Of a stretch of DNA of 5,818 nucleotides, positions 1 through 5,763 are shown piece by piece. The position numbers were made by a program, and so were the translations under genes. This DNA comes from an uncultured bacterium. Its GTDB lineage: Bacteria; Bacteroidota; Bacteroidia; Bacteroidales; Paludibacteraceae. Within the stretch, counting starts at the first letter, position 1; every line of letters starts with the position of its first letter. Where the stretch lies: assembly GCA_947074225.1 (NCBI GenBank), contig CAMTOX010000135.1, positions 1 to 5,818 of the forward strand, in the 5' to 3' direction. The notes beneath the pieces were generated by a model. That model did not search any database. It was not told where the DNA came from and saw only the letters and a list, made by a program, of their open reading frames with translations.

Positions 1-40
1 AAACATTATATCTAGAAAAGCCATACTCCTTTTAATTACT

Positions 41-79
41 TTAGTTACTTCATTCCTGAAGCACACATTAAGTAACTAA
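41..79 (-). repeat. Perfect 10-bp inverted repeat just downstream of argS
   Basis: TTAGTTACTT at 41-50 is exactly complementary to AAGTAACTAA at 70-79, with a 19-base loop. On the argS strand the hairpin starts five bases after the stop codon, so it probably forms at the 3' end of the message. It is AT-rich and lacks a T-run on its downstream side (the argS strand continues AGTAATTAAAAGG), so it is not a classical intrinsic terminator. It may instead be a 3'-end stabilising stem or a weak terminator. The base pairing is certain; the function is inferred. Confidence 0.5.
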
Positions 80-84
80 TAGTA

Positions 85-1875
85 TTACATACGTTCTGGC
101 ACCTCAATACCTAAAAGATTCATTCCTAAACGAATCACTTTAGCTACAGAAGCCGATAATACCAAACGGAAGTTCTTTAACGACTCATTCTCCTCTTTCA
201 TAATTGAGAAGTCGTGATAGAATTGGTTATACTCTTTTACTAACTCATACACATAGTTCGCAATAACCGCAGGGCTAAATTCACTGCCTGCTTCGGCAAC
301 TATTTGGGGGTAGCTATTTACCATTTGAATCAAATACTGCTCTTTATCGCTTATCTCTACTGTACCCAAATCGGCATGCAATTGGAACCCTTCGGCCTCG
401 GCTTTACGTAGTACCGATTTAATACGTGCATGAGTATATTGAATAAAAGGACCGGTATTACCATTAAAGTCAATAGACTCTTTAGGGTTAAAGGTCATAT
501 TCTTACGTGGGTCTACCTTTAAGATGAAATATTTCAATGCTCCTAAACCAACTACACGAGCAATTTGCATAATCTCCTCTTCGCTCAAGCCATCAAGTTT
601 TCCCAACTCTTCCGATGTTTCACGAGCAGTACGTATCATCTCTTCTGTTAAGTCATCGGCATCTACCACTGTACCCTCTCTACTCTTCATCTTACCCTCT
701 GGCAACTCTACCATACCATACGAGAAGTGTACCAGATCTTTTCCCCACTCAAAACCTAACTTATCGAGCAATAAAGACAACACCTGGAAGTGATAGTTTT
801 GTTCATTACCTACCACATACACCATCTTATCTATCTTATAGTCGTCGTAACGTAATTTGGCAGTACCAATATCTTGAGTCATATACACCGATGTGCCATC
901 ACTTCTCAACAACAACTTCTCATCCAGACCGTCGCCCGAAAGATCTGCCCATACCGAACCATCTTCACGGCGGTAAAAAACACCTTTCTCTAATCCCTCT
1001 TCAACTTTACCTTTACCCACTAAATAGGTATCCGATTCGTAATAGATTTTATCAAAATCTACACCCATCTTCTTATAAGTCTCATCAAAACCGGCATATA
1101 CCCAGCCATTCATAGTTCCCCATAAGGCACGTACTTCAGGATCGTTCTGCTCCCATTTCACCAACATAGCCTGTGCCTCTTGCATTAGTGGAGCCTGACG
1201 CTTAGCATCTTCCTCACTTAACCCTTCTTGCATCAACGCTTTTATCTCTGCCTTATAAGCTTGGTCAAACTTCACATAATAGTCGCCAACAAGATGGTCG
1301 CCTTTTTTGCCCGACGATTCCGGAGTCTCACCATTACCAAACTTCTGCCAAGCCAACATGGATTTACAGATATGGATACCACGGTCGTTTACAATATTGG
1401 TCTTTACAACGTTCCAGCCATTTGCTGCTTGTATCTTAGAGATACTATAACCTAAAAGGTTATTACGTATATGTCCTAAGTGCAAAGGTTTATTGGTATT
1501 TGGCGATGAATACTCAATCATCATCAAAGGGCTCTCGGCTGTTACGGGCATCAAACCATAATTGGCATCGCTATAGATTGCACTCAAGGTCTCAAGCCAA
1601 TATGAACTATTGATTGATAAATTCAAGAAACCTTTAATGACATTATATTTTGATATTAAAGAATTATTAGCCACTAAATAGTCGCCCAATTCAGAACCTA
1701 TTTGCTCTGGCGATTTGCGCAACAATTTTGTAAATGGAAAAGTTACCACTGTTAAGTCACCCTCAAACTCACGTTTTGTCTGTTGTATCTGAATTGTCGT
1801 CTCTTCTACTTTCACACCATACACTGCTTGTATGGCATCTAATACCGATTGCGATATTGCTTTTTCTAAATTCAT
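85..1875 (-). CDS. argS: Arginyl-tRNA synthetase (ArgRS)
   Basis: Cytoplasmic class I aminoacyl-tRNA synthetase that charges tRNA-Arg with arginine using ATP. The 596-residue length is normal for a bacterial ArgRS. Visible parts, in order: an N-terminal tRNA-recognition (Add-1) region at about 1-90; the catalytic Rossmann core with the HIGH-type motif HLGHIRNN at 132-139, preceded by EYSSPNTNKPLH, typical of ArgRS; NDRGIHICKSM at about 163-173; YMTQDIGTA at 331-339; the KMSKS-equivalent GKMKSREGTVVDADDL at 394-409; and a C-terminal all-helical DALR anticodon-binding domain from about residue 475. The KMKSREG variant is usual for ArgRS of this group. ArgRS needs tRNA bound before it activates arginine (family knowledge). 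The ATG at 1873-1875 is preceded by an A-rich leader and no Shine-Dalgarno, normal for Bacteroidetes. The gene follows HU on the same strand after a 435-base gap with a possible structured leader. Complete and intact. Confidence 0.98.
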   Translation of the reverse strand: MNLEKAISQSVLDAIQAVYGVKVEETTIQIQQTKREFEGDLTVVTFPFTKLLRKSPEQIGSELGDYLVANNSLISKYNVIKGFLNLSINSSYWLETLSAIYSDANYGLMPVTAESPLMMIEYSSPNTNKPLHLGHIRNNLLGYSISKIQAANGWNVVKTNIVNDRGIHICKSMLAWQKFGNGETPESSGKKGDHLVGDYYVKFDQAYKAEIKALMQEGLSEEDAKRQAPLMQEAQAMLVKWEQNDPEVRALWGTMNGWVYAGFDETYKKMGVDFDKIYYESDTYLVGKGKVEEGLEKGVFYRREDGSVWADLSGDGLDEKLLLRSDGTSVYMTQDIGTAKLRYDDYKIDKMVYVVGNEQNYHFQVLSLLLDKLGFEWGKDLVHFSYGMVELPEGKMKSREGTVVDADDLTEEMIRTARETSEELGKLDGLSEEEIMQIARVVGLGALKYFILKVDPRKNMTFNPKESIDFNGNTGPFIQYTHARIKSVLRKAEAEGFQLHADLGTVEISDKEQYLIQMVNSYPQIVAEAGSEFSPAVIANYVYELVKEYNQFYHDFSIMKEENESLKNFRLVLSASVAKVIRLGMNLLGIEVPERM

Positions 1876-1934
1876 AATCTTTGCGCTATCTTAATTCATT
1901 ATTAATTATTTTATCTACTATCTTGCATAGAGTG

Positions 1935-2102
1935 CACTAACGTTATAGTTCTGCTTAAAAACATTCAAGAGCATTCCATAACTATAATAAGGTTCACTCC
2001 CTTACACGCTGTTTGAACTCTATTTTTAAAAACTTAATCTGTCAAACCAATCTAAAAATAGTGGCAAAAAGAACACCAATAATCTCAGCTGATTTTATAG
2101 TG
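1935..2102 (-). ncRNA. Candidate structured argS leader or small RNA (unidentified)
   Basis: This stretch lies downstream of a -7 promoter element on the argS strand and carries several inverted repeats. TTATAGTT (1943-1950) pairs with AACTATAA (1980-1987), 8 bp. GTTCA (1992-1996) pairs with TGAAC (2014-2018). CTATTTTTA (2020-2028) pairs with TAAAAATAG (2053-2061), 9 bp. GTTTGA (2011-2016) pairs with TCAAAC (2042-2047), 6 bp. CACTA (1935-1939) pairs with TAGTG (2098-2102) and would join the two ends. The 9-bp and 6-bp helices interleave, so they form either a pseudoknot or mutually exclusive folds. It could be a long 5' untranslated region of argS or a separate RNA of about 170 bases; 6S-like RNAs of Bacteroidales have about this size. 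I do not recognise a specific family, and no clear terminator separates it from argS. AT-rich helices arise easily by chance, so confidence is modest. Confidence 0.3.
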
Positions 2103-2104
2103 TG

Positions 2105-2112
2105 CAAAAGTA
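2105..2112 (-). promoter_or_regulatory. Bacteroidetes -7 promoter element toward argS
   Basis: On the minus strand this reads TACTTTTG, a full match to the Bacteroidetes -7 consensus TAnnTTTG. No TTTG or TTG sits 19-21 bases upstream, so the -33 half is weak. Transcription would start near 2098-2101 and give an argS leader of roughly 220 bases. It is the only TAnnTTTG match I found on this strand between HU and argS, so it is the best candidate argS promoter. Readthrough from HU is the alternative. Confidence 0.45.
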
Positions 2113-2141
2113 CAAAAAAAACTTCATTCTTCTTTTATACA

Positions 2142-2173
2142 CCATATATATATGGCTCATGGGTAAGAGAGCC
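2142..2173. repeat. AT palindrome next to a GGCTC/GAGCC hairpin
   Basis: CCATATATATATGG at 2142-2155 is a perfect 14-base palindrome. Overlapping its right end, GGCTC (2154-2158) pairs with GAGCC (2169-2173) around a 10-base loop. Both sit between the HU terminator and the -7 element toward argS. They are flanked by further partial complementarity (TCTTCTTT near 2129-2136 with AAAGAAGA near 2184-2191). On the minus strand the block is followed by a run of eight T, so it may be a second, back-up terminator for HU. A protein-binding site is also possible. No gene is seen here. Confidence 0.35.
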
Positions 2174-2250
2174 AAAAACGAAGTAAAGAAGAGTAGTAAC
2201 AAACAGAAATTAACATAGCACTCTTTACCTTTATTTTAAAATATTATCAC

Positions 2251-2283
2251 AAAAAAGAAGAGACTCATTGAGCCTCTTCTTTT
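2251..2283 (-). terminator. Intrinsic terminator of the HU gene
   Basis: AAAAGAAGAG (2253-2262) is complementary to CTCTTCTTTT (2274-2283). Past a single mismatch the stem resumes with CTC (2264-2266) and GAG (2270-2272) around an ATT loop. On the minus strand the stem runs directly into a run of six T (complement of 2256-2251), followed by GTGATAAT. It begins 27 bases after the HU stop codon, as expected for a Rho-independent terminator. HU is therefore probably a monocistronic message, and argS needs its own promoter. Confidence 0.85.
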
Positions 2284-2310
2284 GCGTATATCTGATTCGA
2301 ACGTAATGAA

Positions 2311-2574
2311 TTACAATTTCAAGTCAGCACCGGCTTTGAATTTAACAACTTTCTTAGCTTCAATGTTAATAGGTTGTTTTGTCAATGGGTTAATACCTTG
2401 ACGTGCGCTACGCTCTGTTACTGAAAATGTTCCAAAGCCAATTAAGCTTACTTTGTCACCTTCTTTCAAAGCTTCACCGATGCTTGCCAATACTGCATCT
2501 AATGCTTTTTTTGATTCTACTTTTGATAAACCTGCTTTTTCAGCAATTGAATTGGTCAAATCTGTTTTGTTCAT
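2311..2574 (-). CDS. hup: HU-family nucleoid DNA-binding protein
   Basis: Small basic histone-like protein that works as a dimer to bend and compact DNA in the nucleoid. The 87-residue length is close to the usual ~90 for HU. The N-terminal helix-turn-helix dimerisation region (MNKTDLTNSIAEKAGLSK, residues 1-18) is typical. The HU/IHF signature spans about residues 46-65 (GFGTFSVTERSARQGINPLT). It contains conserved arginines at 55 and 58 and the intercalating proline at the tip of the DNA-binding arm (N62-P63). The C-terminus returns with VVKFKAGADLK. The sequence resembles HU rather than IHF, but single HU/IHF-like proteins of Bacteroidetes are not easily split between the two. It has its own strong promoter upstream and a terminator downstream, consistent with high expression as an independent unit. 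Start is the ATG at 2572-2574, preceded by an A/T-rich leader without Shine-Dalgarno. Confidence 0.97.
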   Translation of the reverse strand: MNKTDLTNSIAEKAGLSKVESKKALDAVLASIGEALKEGDKVSLIGFGTFSVTERSARQGINPLTKQPINIEAKKVVKFKAGADLKL

Positions 2575-2633
2575 AGCTTGATTTTTTAAAGTTTTTACTT
2601 ATTTTCGATAAACGATTATATAAATTTGTGTAG

Positions 2634-2664
2634 CAAATGTATACGAAAATATTTTACACTCAAA
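2634..2664 (-). promoter_or_regulatory. Promoter of the HU gene
   Basis: On the minus strand, TTTG (2664-2661), a 19-base spacer and TACATTTG (2641-2634) match the Bacteroidetes housekeeping promoter pattern TTTG-N19-21-TAnnTTTG exactly. Transcription should begin near 2628, giving a leader of about 50 bases before the HU start codon. This is the best promoter match in the window together with the one at 5621-5652. Confidence 0.85.
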
Positions 2665-2722
2665 ATATTTTTTGAATAATTTTACAAAAAAGATTCATTT
2701 TCTATGAAAAAAACAATTTTAA

Positions 2723-2754
2723 TTCCAACATTAGGCCTTTTTTATCTACATTTG
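2723..2754 (+). promoter_or_regulatory. Promoter of the rhomboid/EEP cluster
   Basis: TACATTTG at 2747-2754 is a perfect -7 element, identical to the octamer in the divergent HU promoter. The expected -33 position (about 2723-2726, TTCC) does not match TTTG, so basal strength may be lower or need an activator. The predicted start near 2760 leaves only about 12 bases of A-rich leader (AAATAACAAAAA) before the ATG at 2773. Confidence 0.65.
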
Positions 2755-2772
2755 CAAGCAAAATAACAAAAA

Positions 2773-3570
2773 ATGAACACAAATAGACCCGCTTTTTTAG
2801 CCAACATTCCGCCGGCAACTCTCAACATTATTATCATAAATGTGTTAGCATGGATTGCATGTCAAATTATTCCCGATAAAACCGGATACAATATTATTCA
2901 ACATTGGGGATTACACTTCTTCACGGCCGAAGCTTTTAATCCTTTGCAATTTATTACATATATGTTCCTGCATAGTTCGGCAGGAATCGGACACCTTTTC
3001 TTTAATATGTTCGGTATATATATGTTCGGAGTGGTATTAGAACAAGTGTGGGGATGGAAAAAATATCTCTTCTTCTACCTCATATCGGGTTTAGGAGCAG
3101 CCATAATTCAACAACTTTTCTGGGCCATTGACTATATTCCACTTTCCGAGGCTTTCAATGCTGCTATTGCAAACGATAACCCCATGCTCATACAACCATA
3201 CGAAGGGGTGCTACGTCGCTTTTATAAATTTGGACCGCTACAATTCCTCTCGGTAACAAACCTTATTGAGATTAAACAAACTATTATGAACGCACCGGTA
3301 ACTATCGGAGCTTCTGGAGCACTATTTGGAATACTATTCGCTTTCGGATGGATGTTCCCACATGTAAAACTCTTTTTACTATTCATTCCTATACCCATAC
3401 CGGCACGTATCTTCTGTATCATCTATGCTGTAGTAGAACTTTTCTTAGGCGTATCGAACTTTACGGGCGACAATGTTGCACACTTTGCACACTTAGGAGG
3501 AGCAGCATTTGCACTCATACTAGTTATGATATGGAGAAAAAAGGGAAAACTATTCCAAAATAAATTCTAA
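2773..3570 (+). CDS. Rhomboid-family intramembrane serine protease 1
   Basis: Polytopic inner-membrane protein of 265 residues with six predicted membrane segments (about 15-33, 72-90, 98-118, 176-195, 208-227, 235-253). Rhomboids cut substrates within or next to their membrane helices. The Ser-His dyad is visible: GASG at 179-182 with catalytic Ser181, and AHLGG at 239-243 with His240. The HLFFN segment (His74, Asn78), which in GlpG-type rhomboids stabilises the oxyanion, is present, so the enzyme should be active. Unusual is a stretch of about 55 residues (116-170, rich in acidic and aromatic residues) between segments 3 and 4, longer than the short loop of GlpG. It should lie outside the core fold and could affect substrate choice. 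First gene of a co-directional cluster, 20 bases ahead of a second rhomboid. The substrate is unknown. Start chosen at the ATG right after the promoter. Confidence 0.93.
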   Translation: MNTNRPAFLANIPPATLNIIIINVLAWIACQIIPDKTGYNIIQHWGLHFFTAEAFNPLQFITYMFLHSSAGIGHLFFNMFGIYMFGVVLEQVWGWKKYLFFYLISGLGAAIIQQLFWAIDYIPLSEAFNAAIANDNPMLIQPYEGVLRRFYKFGPLQFLSVTNLIEIKQTIMNAPVTIGASGALFGILFAFGWMFPHVKLFLLFIPIPIPARIFCIIYAVVELFLGVSNFTGDNVAHFAHLGGAAFALILVMIWRKKGKLFQNKF

Positions 3571-3590
3571 CTCTTTTCCGTTATTATTAC

Positions 3591-4496
3591 ATGTCAAATA
3601 TATATCATCGTTTTAAACAACAATTTGTACAGAGCAACTCACTCTTAAAATTGCTCTATATAAACACGGCAGTATTCTTAATCATTAAAATTGTACAGCT
3701 CACACTAACACTCTTTAATGTTAGCTCATCTGGATGGATTCAATATTTGGAACTGCCGTCGAACATTGCCATATTAATTCGTCAACCATGGACTCTCCTC
3801 ACCTATATGTTCTTACATATAGAGTTCTTCCATTTCCTCTTCAATATGCTCTGCCTCTATTGGTTTGGACAACTCTTCACGTACTTTTTCAATCAGAAAC
3901 AGCTCGTGGGTGTCTACATATGGGGTGGAATAGCAGGAGGCTTACTCTATATTCTCTCTTATAACATCTTCCCACTTTTCACCGCAAAAGTCGCCGCAAC
4001 ATACATGTTAGGAGCTTCGGCAGCAGTCATGGCAATCATGGTAGCAGTAGCCCTAAAAGCACCAAATTACCAAGTACGCTTATTCCTAATCGGTAATGTT
4101 AAACTTAAATACATTGCTATTATTATGGTATTAACAAGTTTCTTTGGTATTACATCATTCAATGCCGGTGGCGAAATATCTCACATCGGAGGTGCTTTAT
4201 TTGGATGGCTCTACACCTTAGCGCTCAACAACGGAAAAGACTTAGCTAAACCTATCACCGCAATACTAAACTGGTTTACCAACCTTGGGAAGTCGTCAAC
4301 AGAGTTCTTTAAACCCAGACAACGTTTTAAGGTAAAGAAAAACAAACAGACTAAAACAGATGCTGAATACAACCAGCAAAAGGCTGCCAACAACAAAGAG
4401 GTAGATGTTATATTAGACAAAATAAAACATTCCGGATACGGAAGCCTTACAGCCGAAGAGAAACAACGCCTTTTCGATAAAAGTAAAAACCTTTAA
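3591..4496 (+). CDS. Rhomboid-family protease 2 with cytoplasmic C-terminal extension
   Basis: 301 residues with a rhomboid core of six membrane segments (about 20-43, 68-92, 104-125, 138-156, 173-190, 195-213). Catalytic signature: GASA at 141-144 with Ser143, and SHIGG at 197-201 with His198. HFLFN (His81, Asn85) is kept. The second glycine of the usual GxSG is alanine here; I recall this variant in other Bacteroidetes rhomboids, so activity is likely but not assured. After the core comes a basic linker (about 241-255, many Lys/Arg) and a C-terminal tail (268-301) containing VDVILDKIKHSGYGSLTAEE. It resembles the small conserved domain found at the end of Bacteroidetes rhomboids (DUF6576, from memory). 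The positively charged linker suggests the tail is cytoplasmic. It probably shares a message with rhomboid 1 (20-base gap) and the EEP gene (8-base gap). The two rhomboids differ clearly and are not a recent duplication. Confidence 0.92.
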   Translation: MSNIYHRFKQQFVQSNSLLKLLYINTAVFLIIKIVQLTLTLFNVSSSGWIQYLELPSNIAILIRQPWTLLTYMFLHIEFFHFLFNMLCLYWFGQLFTYFFNQKQLVGVYIWGGIAGGLLYILSYNIFPLFTAKVAATYMLGASAAVMAIMVAVALKAPNYQVRLFLIGNVKLKYIAIIMVLTSFFGITSFNAGGEISHIGGALFGWLYTLALNNGKDLAKPITAILNWFTNLGKSSTEFFKPRQRFKVKKNKQTKTDAEYNQQKAANNKEVDVILDKIKHSGYGSLTAEEKQRLFDKSKNL

Positions 4497-4504
4497 ACAT
4501 TACC

Positions 4505-5620
4505 ATGCGACTCTTAGTCAAATATGCCGCTTTAATCATAAACATCATATTCTTAGTAGCCTATCTTATGGGCTGCTTAGTTGTTTATGTCAACCCAAGC
4601 ACATTTATTGGCTTTGTGCATTTCGGTACACTATTTCCTATTCTGCTGGTTATTAACATTGGATTCTTACTCTTCTGGCTTATTACACGTAAATGGCTCT
4701 ATAGCACTGTGCTTCTCTTCATATTCATTTGCACCTTTAATGCCGTTAGAGGAGTATTCTTAATGCCATGGGACAAAGCAAATAACAGCTTAGAGCAGAG
4801 CAACATTTCGCTACTCACCTACAACATCTCAAACTTTGGAGGCTTCAAACAAATTGACCCCATCTGCAACTATATTTTCGAACAGAACCCAGATGTGGTC
4901 TGTCTGCAAGAGTTTGCCATACGCACAGAAAATGGTAAACAAGACCTAGACAACATCTTCCCACGCTTCAAGGAACACTACCCATACCGCATGGTTTGGT
5001 TTAAAAACCAAACAGGACCGCGTTGGTGGGGTGTTGCCATATTCTCTAAATACCCACTCATTAACAAACAAAAGGTAGAGTTTGAATCACTATATAATGT
5101 TTCGGTACAGGCCGATCTTATTTTCCACTCAGACACCATACGTCTATTCAACAACCATTTGGAATCGAACAAGCTCACCATGAACGATGTAAAGCATTTC
5201 AAAGAGTTGCAAAATGGCATTACGCGCCAAGAGCTGTTGAGTACAACACAACTCTTTGGCAATAAAATTACCTCTGCCACACGCATACGCTCAGGGCAAG
5301 CCAATGTTCTTGCCCATGCCATACAGCAATCGCCATACCCGGTTATCGTATGTGGCGACTTTAACGATGTACCACAATCGTACACCTACCGACACATTCG
5401 TGGCAACCTGCGCGACGCACTCTTCGAAGCTGGCACATGGGGATATAACTACACTTTCCACTCACACGGCATGCTTGTACGCATAGACCATGTACTTATA
5501 GACCAAACGTTTACTCCCATTGCTTCGGCAGTTCACAGAGTAAGTCACTCCGATCACTACCCAATAATGAATTATTTTAAAATACCACAACAAACATTAT
5601 TACAAGGTAAGGTTCAATAA
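4505..5620 (+). CDS. Membrane-anchored endonuclease/exonuclease/phosphatase (EEP) family protein
   Basis: 371 residues. Three hydrophobic segments (about 6-28, 37-60, 66-82) are followed by an EEP-fold hydrolase domain from about residue 100. Active-site motifs of the fold are all visible: TYN (Asn107), LQE (Gln135-Glu136, metal ligand), NNHLE (His218), GDFND (Asp285, Asn287), RIDHVL (Asp328) and SHSDHYP (Asp350-His351). A metal-dependent phosphodiesterase or phosphatase activity is therefore expected. The family includes DNases, sphingomyelinase-like enzymes and inositol phosphatases, so the substrate cannot be named. With three membrane segments and a likely cytoplasmic N-terminus, the catalytic domain would face the periplasm (inference). 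The start codon lies 8 bases after rhomboid 2, so the two are almost certainly co-transcribed. No terminator is visible after its stop; the next promoter begins at once. Confidence 0.92.
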   Translation: MRLLVKYAALIINIIFLVAYLMGCLVVYVNPSTFIGFVHFGTLFPILLVINIGFLLFWLITRKWLYSTVLLFIFICTFNAVRGVFLMPWDKANNSLEQSNISLLTYNISNFGGFKQIDPICNYIFEQNPDVVCLQEFAIRTENGKQDLDNIFPRFKEHYPYRMVWFKNQTGPRWWGVAIFSKYPLINKQKVEFESLYNVSVQADLIFHSDTIRLFNNHLESNKLTMNDVKHFKELQNGITRQELLSTTQLFGNKITSATRIRSGQANVLAHAIQQSPYPVIVCGDFNDVPQSYTYRHIRGNLRDALFEAGTWGYNYTFHSHGMLVRIDHVLIDQTFTPIASAVHRVSHSDHYPIMNYFKIPQQTLLQGKVQ

Positions 5621-5652
5621 CTTGCACATTATTATTATTTCTATTACTTTTG
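5621..5652 (+). promoter_or_regulatory. Strong Bacteroidetes promoter for a SAM-II leader
   Basis: CTTG (5621-5624), a 20-base spacer and TACTTTTG (5645-5652) fit the TTTG / TAnnTTTG consensus very well. The promoter starts one base after the EEP stop codon. Transcription should begin near 5657-5660, only a few bases before the first stem of the SAM-II-like aptamer, so the riboswitch would occupy the very 5' end of the message. Confidence 0.8.
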
Positions 5653-5663
5653 CAACGTTATTA

Positions 5664-5709
5664 TGTGGAGAGATTTGACTGCTTGCAACCACAGAAAAAA
5701 ATGCTAAAA
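5664..5709 (+). ncRNA. SAM-II (metA-type) riboswitch aptamer
   Basis: The region carries the conserved parts of the S-adenosylmethionine-binding SAM-II aptamer in order. A 5-bp P1 stem is formed by TGTGG (5664-5668) and CCACA (5689-5693). The P1 loop contains GATTTGA (5672-5678) and CTTGCAA (5682-5688). After an A-rich linker comes GCTAAAA (5703-5709). In SAM-II the loop and the 3' segment form an H-type pseudoknot around the ligand; here GCA (5685-5687) can pair with TGC (5702-5704). Length and spacing fit the ~50-nt family size. SAM-II is known from Alphaproteobacteria and, as I recall, Bacteroidetes, in front of methionine-synthesis genes such as metA, metX or metY. It lies right behind a strong promoter. 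The regulated gene is missing because the assembly turns into adapter sequence about 55 bases downstream. I matched the motif from memory, without a covariance search. Confidence 0.82.
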
Positions 5710-5763
5710 TTATATCTAATCGCAATTTTTCGTCCATCTTTTAAAATTCAAATCCCTTTTATG
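5710..5763 (+). other. Untranslated leader after the aptamer; possible start codon at 5761
   Basis: AT-rich stretch between the SAM-II-like aptamer and the adapter join. AATTTT (5724-5729) can pair with AAAATT (5743-5748), but this weak stem has no clear T-run role. No obvious terminator or Shine-Dalgarno is seen, so the expression platform is not evident. An ATG at 5761-5763 lies exactly at the join and could be the first codon of the regulated gene. The ATG at 5701 lies inside the aptamer core (overlapping GCTAAAA) and its reading frame runs into adapter sequence, so it is not a credible gene start. Confidence 0.35.

Noticed and set aside
1..24. Possible start of the gene after argS on the minus strand (ATG at 22-24, reading MAFLDIMF to the window edge), preceded by AGGAG
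   Set aside because: Only eight codons are visible. The AGGAG is one base from the ATG, too close for a normal ribosome site, and this phylum rarely uses such sites. It cannot be supported without more sequence.
615..1115. A 166-codon open frame on the plus strand inside argS
   Set aside because: It lies antisense to a clearly identified argS, shows no recognisable motif, and its composition (many His, Ser, Tyr, Pro) is what antisense frames of AT-rich genes give.
1876..2104. T-box, tmRNA, RNase P or SRP RNA in the HU-argS gap
   Set aside because: None of their hallmark sequences (T-box motif, tRNA-like arm, RNase P core, SRP GGAAGCAGC-type loop) could be found on either strand.
2773..4496. 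Recent tandem duplication of the rhomboid gene
   Set aside because: The two proteins share only family motifs; active-site sequence, loop lengths and C-termini differ, so they are old paralogues or independently acquired.
4978..5385. A 135-codon open frame on the minus strand inside the EEP gene
   Set aside because: It is antisense to conserved active-site motifs of the EEP domain and has no promoter or recognisable domain; best read as a shadow frame.
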